A program made the position numbers and the translations under genes. Source: Pseudomonas sp. PGPPP3 (GTDB taxonomy: Bacteria > Pseudomonadota > Gammaproteobacteria > Pseudomonadales > Pseudomonadaceae). Taken from it: 8,536 nt of DNA. Location: the NCBI GenBank assembly GCA_002256055.1, contig NKIE01000032.1, positions 1 to 8,536 of the forward strand, read 5' to 3'. Every line of letters starts with the position of its first letter. Within the stretch, counting starts at the first letter, position 1. The notes beneath the pieces were generated by a model that was not told the DNA's origin, searched no databases, and was given only the letters and a program-made list of their open reading frames with translations. Shown in pieces: positions 1 to 5,950 of this stretch.

Positions 1-128
1 TGTTCCCAGAGCACGCCAAACAAGCTGAAAGCCTGATCAAGGCCGCCGATATCGCCATGTACGAAGCCAAGCAACAACGCAATCGCGCCTGCCTGTACAC
101 CCCGCCCGAGCTTTCCACCTCGACGTAA
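1..128 (+). CDS. C-terminal end of a GGDEF (diguanylate cyclase) protein, partial
   Basis: The reading frame is open from the window edge (first full codon at base 3) to a TAA at 126-128. The 41 residues seen include LIKAADIAMYEAKQQRNR, the typical last helix of a GGDEF domain (the A-D-x-A-M-Y-x-A-K pattern). About 14 further residues follow and then the stop, so GGDEF is the last domain of the protein. GGDEF domains make cyclic di-GMP from two GTP. The active-site GG[DE]EF loop and the product-inhibition site lie upstream of the window, so activity cannot be judged, and any sensor or membrane domain is also out of view. The gene ends 42 bp before cysZ on the same strand, with no visible terminator between them. 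Confidence 0.88.
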   Translation, partial: FPEHAKQAESLIKAADIAMYEAKQQRNRACLYTPPELSTST

Positions 129-170
129 AGCCGCTAAGGTCGCCCGCATCACAACCTCGGAAAGCCTCCC

Positions 171-920
171 ATGTCCGTTCCCGCACTCTCTGGTTCGCAG
201 TACCTCAGCGCCGGGCTGAAACTGGTACTCAGCCCCGGCTTGCGCCTCTTCGTGCTGCTCCCCCTGACCATCAACCTGATCCTCTTCGTCGCCCTGATCA
301 GTTTCGCCGTGCGCCAATTCAGCGGCTGGCTCGACAGCCTGATGGGCAGCATGCCAGGCTGGCTGAGCCTTCTCGACTTCCTGCTCTGGCCACTGTTTGT
401 TGTCCTGCTGCTGCTGATGGTGTTCTTCACCTTCACCCTGCTGGCCAACATCATTGCCGCACCCTTCAACGGCTTTCTCGCGGAGAAGGTCGAAGTGGTG
501 GTACGCGGTGAAGATACATTTCCAGCATTTAGCTGGAACGAGCTATTGGCCATCGTGCCGCGCACCCTCAAGCGTGAACTGCGTAAGCTTCGCTACTTCT
601 TGCCGCGCGCCATCGGCTTGTTGATCCTCTCCCTGATCCCCGGCCTGAACCTGATTGCCACACCGCTATGGCTGCTGTTCGGCGTATGGATGATGGCCGT
701 GCAATACATCGACTACCCGGCGGACAACAACAAGATGAGCTGGGACGACATGCTCGCCTGGCTGCGGGAGAAACGCTGGCAGAGCTTAGGGTTTGGCGGC
801 ATCACCTATGTGGCGCTGCTGATTCCCTTCGTCAACATCCTGATGATGCCCGCCGCCGTGGCCGGTGCCACGCTGTTCTGGGTTCGTGAAAACGGCGCCT
901 CTAGCCTGGTGAAACGCTAG
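171..920 (+). CDS. cysZ: CysZ, inner-membrane sulfate transporter
   Basis: This is a 249-residue membrane protein, close to the roughly 250 residues of E. coli CysZ. CysZ mediates sulfate uptake across the inner membrane to feed assimilation into cysteine. Hydrophobic stretches lie near residues 22-47, 63-97, 145-180 and 206-237, separated by a charged region (residues 103-142, rich in K, R and E), which fits the CysZ pattern of long helices plus a helical hairpin. Recognisable family stretches are [12 protein letters not shown] (97-108), YIDYPADNN (179-187) and IPFVN followed by a Pro/Ala/Gly-rich helix (218-237). The ATG at 171 is preceded by GGAAAG six bases upstream. It lies between a GGDEF gene and a glycosyltransferase on the same strand, and no cys-regulon gene is adjacent. 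I see no clear CysB site. Identity is strong from sequence pattern; transport activity is known from the family. Confidence 0.93.
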   Translation: MSVPALSGSQYLSAGLKLVLSPGLRLFVLLPLTINLILFVALISFAVRQFSGWLDSLMGSMPGWLSLLDFLLWPLFVVLLLLMVFFTFTLLANIIAAPFNGFLAEKVEVVVRGEDTFPAFSWNELLAIVPRTLKRELRKLRYFLPRAIGLLILSLIPGLNLIATPLWLLFGVWMMAVQYIDYPADNNKMSWDDMLAWLREKRWQSLGFGGITYVALLIPFVNILMMPAAVAGATLFWVRENGASSLVKR

Positions 921-980
921 CGAGCTCCGCCGCTGGCAAGCACCGTCACGGTTTCGCCACGCCAGTGTCACAGTTGCTAC

Positions 981-1006
981 ATGGTGATAGTCGAGACTGT
1001 CACCAT
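981..1006. repeat. Near-perfect 26-bp inverted repeat over the glycosyltransferase start
   Basis: Arms ATGGTGATAGTC (981-992) and GACTGTCACCAT (995-1006) are reverse complements except at one position (T988 against G999, which would be a G-U wobble in RNA), around a central GA. The repeat starts at the first candidate ATG (981) and includes the first two bases of the second (1005-1007). It could be an operator for a dimeric regulator or an mRNA hairpin that hides the start. Neither candidate ATG has a convincing Shine-Dalgarno sequence, which makes a structural role plausible but unproven. Confidence 0.6.
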
Positions 1007-2135
1007 GAGCACAGCCCCCCTATTAATCGCCCTGATCAGCGAAACCGTCTTGCCCGTCGTCAACGACCTGCCCCAGAGCCTGGTCCACCTGTGCGCCGGC
1101 TTGCATGCGCGCGGCCATCACCTGCAATTGGTACGCCCACGGCAGGCAGACGATCAAGGTCGCCACAGCGATGAACGCCTGCTGCTAACCCGCGGCTGGC
1201 CGCTACCTGGCTTGCCAGGCTGGCAATGGGGCATGTCCATGCAGGCCAAACTGTTGCGTCATTGGCAGCGTCGGCGCCCCGACGTGTTGTATATCGCCAG
1301 TCCCGGCCCACTCGGTCTTGCGGCCTTGCGCGTAGCCACACGCCTGAACATTCCCGTTGTCAGCAGCCTGACCAGCCCCACGGACAGCTTCCCCTCCAGT
1401 CACTTGCTGGCGCCGTTCAAACGCCTGCTCCAGCACTACTTGCGCTGGTTTCACAACCACGCCCAACTCACGCTGGTGCCCACCAGCGACCAGCTGCATG
1501 CGTTACAACGCAACGGCTTTGCCCACCTGCAACTGCTAAACGACGGCGTCGACAGCCTGCTGTTCCATCCGCGCCAGCGCAGACAGGCATTACGCAGTGA
1601 CTGGGGCCTGGGCGAGGTCGATATCGCCGTGCTCTGTCGCGCCCCGAGCAACGACCAGCAGCTCGAACTGCTGCAGCGCTGTTGGCAGGCGCTGCAAACT
1701 CGCTACCCACGGCGCCACATGCGCCTGGTCGTACTCAACGCAAACTCCGCTACGGCCGCGCAACTGCCCGACGCCTTTATGAGTGAGGCCGCCCACGGGG
1801 TAAACCTGGCCAGCCACTACGCCTCGGGGGATGTGTTTTTGCTGGTCGATGATGACGACCGCTTATTGCTGGAAACCCTGGCGTCAGGCCTGGGGGTGGT
1901 GGCCTTCGACCAGGGCGCCGCCGCCCAGCACCTGCGTCATGGCCATAACGGCGTTTTGGCCATGAGCGAAGACCCTGACAGTTTCGGCGCGGCAGCGGTG
2001 TGGCTGCTGGAAGAGCCAGAAACCCTGCGCCGAATCCGCCTCAATGCCCGCCAGCACGCCAGCCGGCAAAGCTGGGCGAGCATCAGTCAACGTCTCGAAA
2101 CCCACCTGTGCAATGCCTGCCAACGCCAACCATAA
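1005..2135 (+). CDS. GT4-like glycosyltransferase with degenerate active-site motifs
   Basis: From ATG 1005 the protein is 376 residues. It has the two-domain GT-B layout of family 4 glycosyltransferases, which move a sugar from a nucleotide donor to a lipid or polysaccharide. Family landmarks include LIALISET (7-14), AGLHARGHHLQLVRP (31-45), YLRWFHNHAQLTLVPT (145-160), GVDSLLFHP (181-189), HYASGDVFLL (271-280) and LETLASGLGVVAFD (289-302). Several usual functional residues are missing. The N-terminal glycine-rich loop reads VVNDL (18-22). The FHTNF-type histidine motif is replaced around 121-129 (SLTSPTDSF). The phosphate-binding GRLAPEKN motif reads CRAPSNDQQ (211-219), keeping Arg212 but lacking Lys. 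In the E-x7-E motif the first Glu is Asp282, with Glu290 kept, and the usual FGN is lost. The frame is intact, so it is not an obvious pseudogene. ATG 981, in frame, is an alternative start adding 8 residues. The gene lies 84 bp after cysZ. Substrate is unknown; it may be a diverged or inactive paralogue. Confidence 0.8.
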   Translation: MSTAPLLIALISETVLPVVNDLPQSLVHLCAGLHARGHHLQLVRPRQADDQGRHSDERLLLTRGWPLPGLPGWQWGMSMQAKLLRHWQRRRPDVLYIASPGPLGLAALRVATRLNIPVVSSLTSPTDSFPSSHLLAPFKRLLQHYLRWFHNHAQLTLVPTSDQLHALQRNGFAHLQLLNDGVDSLLFHPRQRRQALRSDWGLGEVDIAVLCRAPSNDQQLELLQRCWQALQTRYPRRHMRLVVLNANSATAAQLPDAFMSEAAHGVNLASHYASGDVFLLVDDDDRLLLETLASGLGVVAFDQGAAAQHLRHGHNGVLAMSEDPDSFGAAAVWLLEEPETLRRIRLNARQHASRQSWASISQRLETHLCNACQRQP

Positions 2136-2141
2136 GCCCGC

Positions 2142-3101
2142 TTAGGCAAATGCCTTGGGCGAAGCCGCGTAGGCCAGGCTGAGGGCTCCACGGCCGATGT
2201 TGATCGCCCCGGTGGCACTCAACATTGCCAAGTGCAAAGCTACTCCGCGCGCCTGACACACCTGCTCCAGCTCGGCAAAGCCGGGCAAGTCTCGAACCAC
2301 CGACAAGTCGCCGGCATAACTCAGGCACAGGTGTGGCGCCAACAACTCAGCCGCCTCCACTCGTCCGACAGCATGCGCAAACAACTTTTGCGCCGCCTTG
2401 TCGAAACTCGGCGCCAACGCCACTGGTTTGTCGTCGCCGCTTTGGATGCTGAGCACCGGCTTCACATCGAGCAACGAACCCAAGCCCAACGCCGCACCAC
2501 GCACTTTATCGAGCAGGCCGCTGCGATCACCCTTCTGAAAGCCTCGCTGACGCAGATGGGCAAGGTCGTCGGCCACAATAAAGGTGCAGGTCTGCAGCGC
2601 TAGTTGTTCGAGGCGCACACGCACCGCATTCGGGTGCGCACCATCGGCGATCAAGCGCATCCCTTCGGCCGCCAGCACCGCCACGCCGGCGAAGACACTT
2701 TTGCTGTCGATCACCCGCATGGCAAACGGCCCACTCAAGCCAGCCTGAGCCCGGCGCCCTCGGTACTGCTGCAGCAGACCAAAGGAGGCCTGGGTGGCAT
2801 GCTCGAAAATCTGGCTGCGCTGGCTGGCCACCGTCAGGCACAGCAAATAGTCGAACTCATTCACCAACTCATCCAGCAACCACTGCTGTAACTCTGCCAC
2901 CGGCAAAGGCTCGCTGTGATCGAGGGCCCCCACCTTCGGCAATTGCTGCTGATAGAACACCTGGGTGGCCTGCGCCTCACGCTGATCAATCAGCCGCTGC
3001 TCACCTACTCGGAGCACGATGGGCAACACCCGCACGCCGTGCGTGCGCAACCATTCCTCAGGTAAATCGCAGGTTGCATCGACTACCAGACCTACACGCA
3101 T
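2142..3101 (-). CDS. DegV family protein (fatty-acid-binding fold)
   Basis: The protein is 319 residues from the ATG at 3101; DegV proteins usually have about 280-320. DegV proteins bind one fatty acid between two domains, and in Firmicutes the FakB members present it to the kinase FakA. The start is chosen because MRVGLVVDATCDLP is the family N-terminus and GGGGAG lies six bases upstream; in-frame GTG 3149 and ATG 3146 are less likely. Visible motifs are DATCDLP (8-14, usually DSTADLP), IDSKSVFAG (131-139), DDLAHLRQRG (178-187), LLDVKPVLSIQSG (210-222) and GAINIGRGALSLAYA (298-312). The last corresponds to the usual HTGPGALG segment, but Asn301 stands where many members have His. No FakA-like kinase is nearby, so the job in this organism is unclear. 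It is convergent with the glycosyltransferase, with only 6 bp between stop codons, and is insulated upstream by a terminator. Confidence 0.9.
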   Translation of the reverse strand: MRVGLVVDATCDLPEEWLRTHGVRVLPIVLRVGEQRLIDQREAQATQVFYQQQLPKVGALDHSEPLPVAELQQWLLDELVNEFDYLLCLTVASQRSQIFEHATQASFGLLQQYRGRRAQAGLSGPFAMRVIDSKSVFAGVAVLAAEGMRLIADGAHPNAVRVRLEQLALQTCTFIVADDLAHLRQRGFQKGDRSGLLDKVRGAALGLGSLLDVKPVLSIQSGDDKPVALAPSFDKAAQKLFAHAVGRVEAAELLAPHLCLSYAGDLSVVRDLPGFAELEQVCQARGVALHLAMLSATGAINIGRGALSLAYAASPKAFA

Positions 3102-3134
3102 AACCCGCTCCCCGGCCGCTGTGACGGCGCTTAT

Positions 3135-3150
3135 TGTGATGCGCATCACT
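3135..3150. promoter_or_regulatory. Candidate CRP/Vfr-type site upstream of degV
   Basis: TGTGA-N6-TCACT contains the perfect 14-bp palindrome GTGATGCGCATCAC at 3136-3149. This differs from the CRP-family consensus TGTGA-N6-TCACA at one base. In Pseudomonas the CRP homologue Vfr reads a related motif. The site centre lies about 41 bp upstream of the degV start (3101). The core TGAT-N4-ATCA also resembles an Anr/FNR box (TTGAT-N4-ATCAA), so the cognate regulator is ambiguous. I could not place a convincing sigma-70 promoter relative to it. Confidence 0.4.
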
Positions 3151-3203
3151 TTGCCTGCTGCACCGAGGCACGTCAGCCCAACCGATTACGGGTTTATCCA
3201 GGC

Positions 3204-3230
3204 AATAAAAAGCCCGCCAAGCGGCGGGCT
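3204..3230 (-). terminator. Rho-independent terminator of the OmpA-lipoprotein gene
   Basis: Read on the minus strand, an 8-bp perfect stem AGCCCGCC/GGCGGGCT (3211-3230) closes a 4-base loop and runs directly into TTTTATT (3204-3210). It begins 19 bp beyond the TAA of the OmpA-family gene (3249-3251) and lies upstream of degV, so it should stop transcription from the OmpA gene entering degV. Confidence 0.92.
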
Positions 3231-3248
3231 CCTGTACAGCGCAGCCAC

Positions 3249-3926
3249 TTACTGCTGCGGCTGGCCTGGTAGAGGTCGCAGGTTGACCTCGACGCGGCGA
3301 TTCTGCGCACGGCCATCGGCGGTGGCATTGCTGGCAATCGGCTGATCCGGACCGGCGCCACGGGTCGACAAACGCGTGCCATCCACCCCTTGCGCGGTCA
3401 GGTAATTGGCCACGCTCTGGGCGCGACGCTGGGACAGGTCCATGTTGTGCTGACGGCTGCCGGTGCTGTCGGTAAAACCAACGATCTCGATGCTGTTCTG
3501 GTTGAACTGCTTGAACGACGTGCCGAGGTTATTCAGCGGTGCATAGAAGTTGCTGACGATTTCGGCTGAATCGGTGGCGAAGGTGATATTGCCCGGCATG
3601 ATCAGCTTGATCTGGTCGCCCTGACGCTGCACTTCCACACCCGTGCCTTGCATGCTCTGGCGTAGCTCGGCTTCCTGCTTGTCGGCGTAGTAACCATAGC
3701 CGGCGCCACTGGCACCGCCGATGGCTGCACCGATCAGGGCACCCTTGCCGCGATTGTCATGGCTGATCAAGGCGCCGGCCGCCGCCCCTGCCAACGCCCC
3801 AAGGCCACCGTACTTGGCGGTCTTGTTACTGCTCGGCGGCTGATTGTCATAAGGATTCTGCGACGCGCAACCGGCCAGCAAAACGGCGGTGCTAGCAGCA
3901 ATCAACAGGCGACTGGGCTTAAACAT
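3249..3926 (-). CDS. OmpA-family outer-membrane lipoprotein with glycine zipper (YiaD-like)
   Basis: This 225-residue lipoprotein is predicted to sit in the outer membrane and hold peptidoglycan. A short basic N-terminus and a hydrophobic stretch end in the lipobox LLAGC, with lipidated Cys20. The +2 residue is Ala rather than Asp, which favours outer-membrane sorting. A glycine-zipper stretch follows (about 39-80, repeated GxxxG/A such as GALAGAAAGA and GAAIGGASGAGYG), then a charged linker (about 80-95). The C-terminal OmpA domain (about 105-218) carries GFTDSTGS with Asp153, and Arg168 15 residues later, the pair that binds diaminopimelate in OmpA-type domains; the usual NRRVEV segment is at 209-214. 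The order zipper then OmpA matches YiaD. ATG 3926 is preferred; a TTG one codon upstream (3929) shares the same GAGGA. The gene has its own terminator downstream, and the hydrolase gene lies 83 bp upstream on the same strand. Confidence 0.93.
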   Translation of the reverse strand: MFKPSRLLIAASTAVLLAGCASQNPYDNQPPSSNKTAKYGGLGALAGAAAGALISHDNRGKGALIGAAIGGASGAGYGYYADKQEAELRQSMQGTGVEVQRQGDQIKLIMPGNITFATDSAEIVSNFYAPLNNLGTSFKQFNQNSIEIVGFTDSTGSRQHNMDLSQRRAQSVANYLTAQGVDGTRLSTRGAGPDQPIASNATADGRAQNRRVEVNLRPLPGQPQQ

Positions 3927-4009
3927 CAATGCAAGTCCTCAACGTAATGGGGGGGCAGCCGTCATCGGCCGTGCGGATTAGAGCACAAGCGCCCGGGAAA
4001 ATTCCGCGC

Positions 4010-4654
4010 TCAGGCACGCACATACGGATTGCTGCGCATCTCGTCGCCCAGGCGAGTATCCGGGCCATGGCCCGTGACCACCGTGGCATCTTCATCCAGG
4101 GTGTAGAGGCGCTGTTTGATCGAGCGCTCGATGGCCGGGTAATCGCCACCCCACAGATCGGTGCGACCAATGCCGCCACGGAACAAGGTATCGCCGGCGA
4201 TCAGCAACTTGGCCTCGGGGAACCAGAAACTCATCGAGCCTGGCGTATGCCCCGGCGTGTGCAGCGCCACACCACAGCCGCAATCCAGCGCCTGATCATC
4301 GCTCAGCCACTGATCCGGCGCAGGCACCGGCGTGTAGGGCACGCCGAACATGCCGCACTGCATCTCCAGGTTATCCCAGAGAAACTGATCATCCTTGTGC
4401 AGGTGCAGGGTCGCCCCCGTGCGCTCCTTCATCTGCCCGGAGGCGAGGAAGTGATCCAGGTGCGCGTGGGTATGAATGATGCTCACCACCTTAAGGCCAT
4501 GGGCGTCCAGGCGCGCCATGATCAGTTCAGGGTTGCCACCCGGGTCGACCACGATGGCCTTCTTGGTAACGGGGTCGCCAATGATCGTGCAGTTGCACTG
4601 CAAAGGCCCGACAGGGAAGGTTTCGCGGATCAGAGCGGGTTTGGCGGTGTCCAT
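4010..4654 (-). CDS. Metallo-beta-lactamase-fold hydrolase, YcbL/glyoxalase II-like
   Basis: The protein is 214 residues, matching the roughly 215 of enterobacterial YcbL, a single-domain relative of glyoxalase II (which hydrolyses S-lactoylglutathione). All metal ligands of the fold are present: His63, His65, Asp67 and His68 in THAHLDH (62-68), His136 in HTPGHTPGS (132-140), Asp155 in AGDTLF (153-158) and His196 in TGHGPDT (194-200). It lacks the C-terminal helical domain that binds glutathione in full-length glyoxalase II, so substrate is less certain than the hydrolase chemistry. No signal peptide is seen, so it is likely cytosolic. The start MDTAKPALIRETFPVGPLQC is chosen because AGGAA lies five bases upstream of ATG 4654; an in-frame extension to 4738 reads as Arg-rich low-quality sequence. 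It is divergent from the rudS operon across 299 bp, and I could not place a convincing promoter for it there. Confidence 0.9.
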   Translation of the reverse strand: MDTAKPALIRETFPVGPLQCNCTIIGDPVTKKAIVVDPGGNPELIMARLDAHGLKVVSIIHTHAHLDHFLASGQMKERTGATLHLHKDDQFLWDNLEMQCGMFGVPYTPVPAPDQWLSDDQALDCGCGVALHTPGHTPGSMSFWFPEAKLLIAGDTLFRGGIGRTDLWGGDYPAIERSIKQRLYTLDEDATVVTGHGPDTRLGDEMRSNPYVRA

Positions 4655-4849
4655 GGTGGTTCCTGCAAAGTAAATGGTACGGATCCGGCGCGCGGTGCGA
4701 AGCCTGATCACGCGTGCGGCAAGCCGCTGGGCCTGCACACAGGCGACTAACGTTAAAGCGTGAGGCTAGCGCCTGCACTTTTCAACCACCAGCGCCCGTC
4801 CGGCAGCGCTCACCATCCCCACCGTCTGTGCGACGGCAAAGCCTAGCAA

Positions 4850-4884
4850 TACAATACCTGTACAATCTATTTGCGACTGTACAA
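4850..4884. promoter_or_regulatory. TGTACA operator, CarH/LitR (MerR-family) type, upstream of rudS
   Basis: Two TGTACA motifs lie at 4859-4864 and 4878-4883. Each continues to TGTACAA, so they form 7-bp direct repeats with 12 bases between them; TGTACA is itself palindromic. A further TACAA at 4850-4854 lies exactly 11 bp before the TACAA of the first motif. Light-sensing MerR-family repressors of the CarH/LitR type are known to bind TGTACA-like sites, and in Pseudomonas putida they control photolyase-containing operons. The site covers the -35 region and spacer of the predicted rudS promoter, as expected for repression. Assignment to that regulator family is inference from motif and gene content. 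Confidence 0.6.
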
Positions 4885-4899
4885 CAATATGCCTATCAT
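4871..4899 (+). promoter_or_regulatory. Predicted sigma-70 promoter of the rudS-phrB operon
   Basis: TTGCGA (4871-4876) and TATCAT (4894-4899) are separated by 17 bp, with four of six and five of six matches to the consensus hexamers. The start of transcription would be near 4906, giving a leader of about 48 bases before ATG 4954. The second TGTACA motif lies within the spacer. The rest of the 299-bp intergenic region (4655-4953) holds small inverted repeats (for example around 4716-4727 and 4822-4836) but no recognisable gene. Confidence 0.55.
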
Positions 4900-4953
4900 C
4901 CAATCAAGGCCGCAATACAGCCCCCGCGTTCGTCATCCAGCTAGAGGTGCGCC

Positions 4954-5922
4954 ATGACTGCTACCAACCCAGCAACCGAAACCCTCAAACTGGGCATCAG
5001 TGCCTGTTTGCTTGGCAACGAAGTGCGCTACAACGGCGGTCACAAGCAATCCAATCTGTGCAGCCGGGTGCTCAGCGAGCACTTTGAGTTCGTTCCAGTG
5101 TGCCCGGAGGTGGCCATTGGCCTGGGCACCCCGCGCGAACCCATTCGCCTGATCGGCGACCCGGCGGCCCCCCGCGCGGTCGGAACCGTACACCGCGAGA
5201 TTGATGTCACCGACGCCCTGGCCGCTTACGGCGAGCGCATGGCTGGCGAACTGCAGGGCATCTGCGGCTACATCTTTATGCAGCAATCGCCGTCCTGCGG
5301 AATGGAGCGGGTCAAACTCTATCAGGACAACGGCGCCCCCACTCCAGGCGGCAGCCACGGAATTTTTGCCAAGGCATTTTGTGCGCGCCACCCGGACTTG
5401 CCGGTAGAGGAAGACGGCCGCCTAAACGACCCCGTGTTGCGTGAGAACTTCCTCACTCGCGTGTATGCCTACGCGCGCTGGCAGGCGTTGCTGCGCAGCG
5501 GCCTGACCCGGCAGAGCCTGCTCGACTTCCACTCGCGCTACAAATATCAGCTGCTGGCCACCAACCCGCTGCAGTACAAAGCCCTTGGCCAACTGCTGGG
5601 CAACCTCAGCCAATACGACCTTGCTGAGCTGGCGCCGCGCTACTTCAGCGCACTGATGGCAGCCTTAAAGAAATGCGCCACCCGCGGCACCCACAGCAAC
5701 GTGCTGCAGCACATCACCGGCTACCTTAAGCAGGCCCTGAGCCGTGAAGACAAAGCCGAGATGAATCAACTGATCAGCCAGTACCGTAACGGCATCGTGC
5801 CGTTGGTGGTGCCGTTGACCTTGCTCAAGCATCACTTCCGCCGTCATCCAGACCACTACATTGAGCGTCAGGTTTACCTGCAACCGCACCCTGAAGTGCT
5901 TAGCTTGCGTAACGCGATATGA
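4954..5922 (+). CDS. rudS: RudS: DUF523 (TudS) - DUF1722 fusion, tRNA 4-thiouridine desulfidase
   Basis: The 322-residue protein has an N-terminal DUF523/TudS domain (about 10-150) and a C-terminal DUF1722/YbgA-like domain (about 190-305). TudS domains hold a [4Fe-4S] cluster on three cysteines and remove sulfur from thiouracil compounds. The matching residues are Cys18 in SACLLG (16-21), Cys50 in VCPEV (49-53) and Cys115 in SPSCG (112-116); VRYNGG (24-29) and GGSHGIFAK (132-140) are further family stretches. DUF1722 is recognised by RYKYQLLATNP (195-205), HSNVLQHITGYLK (247-259) and IVPLVVPLTLLKHH (281-294). The same fusion from P. putida, RudS, has been reported to remove s4U from tRNA, with DUF1722 binding the tRNA. 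Since s4U is the near-UV target in tRNA, placement before a photolyase fits a light response. GAGG lies six bases before the ATG. It is first in the operon, 28 bp before phrB. Confidence 0.88.
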   Translation: MTATNPATETLKLGISACLLGNEVRYNGGHKQSNLCSRVLSEHFEFVPVCPEVAIGLGTPREPIRLIGDPAAPRAVGTVHREIDVTDALAAYGERMAGELQGICGYIFMQQSPSCGMERVKLYQDNGAPTPGGSHGIFAKAFCARHPDLPVEEDGRLNDPVLRENFLTRVYAYARWQALLRSGLTRQSLLDFHSRYKYQLLATNPLQYKALGQLLGNLSQYDLAELAPRYFSALMAALKKCATRGTHSNVLQHITGYLKQALSREDKAEMNQLISQYRNGIVPLVVPLTLLKHHFRRHPDHYIERQVYLQPHPEVLSLRNAI

Positions 5923-5950
5923 CTCACCAACGCTCGGCAATGGAGCCTGC

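Noticed and set aside
997..1003. CTGTCAC considered as half of a PhoB box
   Set aside because: No second CTGTCAT-like unit lies 11 bp up- or downstream; the bases are better explained as one arm of the inverted repeat.
3233..3238. Single TGTACA near the OmpA-gene terminator, considered as another LitR-type site
   Set aside because: It is isolated, has no partner motif and is not at a promoter.
3949..3955. Run of seven G in the leader of the OmpA-lipoprotein gene, considered as a phase-variable tract
   Set aside because: Seven bases is short for slippage-driven variation, and the run lies upstream of the ribosome binding site with no clear promoter spacing affected.
4716..4727. GCGGCAAGCCGC inverted repeat, considered as a Pseudomonas REP element
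   Set aside because: Single short copy without the flanking REP consensus or a second inverted copy in the window.
3929..4750. Long plus-strand open frame (273 codons) opposite the metallo-hydrolase gene
   Set aside because: It is antisense to a gene with a complete metal-binding motif set; composition is Arg/His-rich shadow sequence typical of high-GC DNA, with no recognisable domain.
4763..4784. AGGC-TAGC-GCCT hairpin followed by a few T, considered as a terminator
   Set aside because: The stem is only 4 bp and the T run is short and four bases away; no gene ends here on the plus strand.
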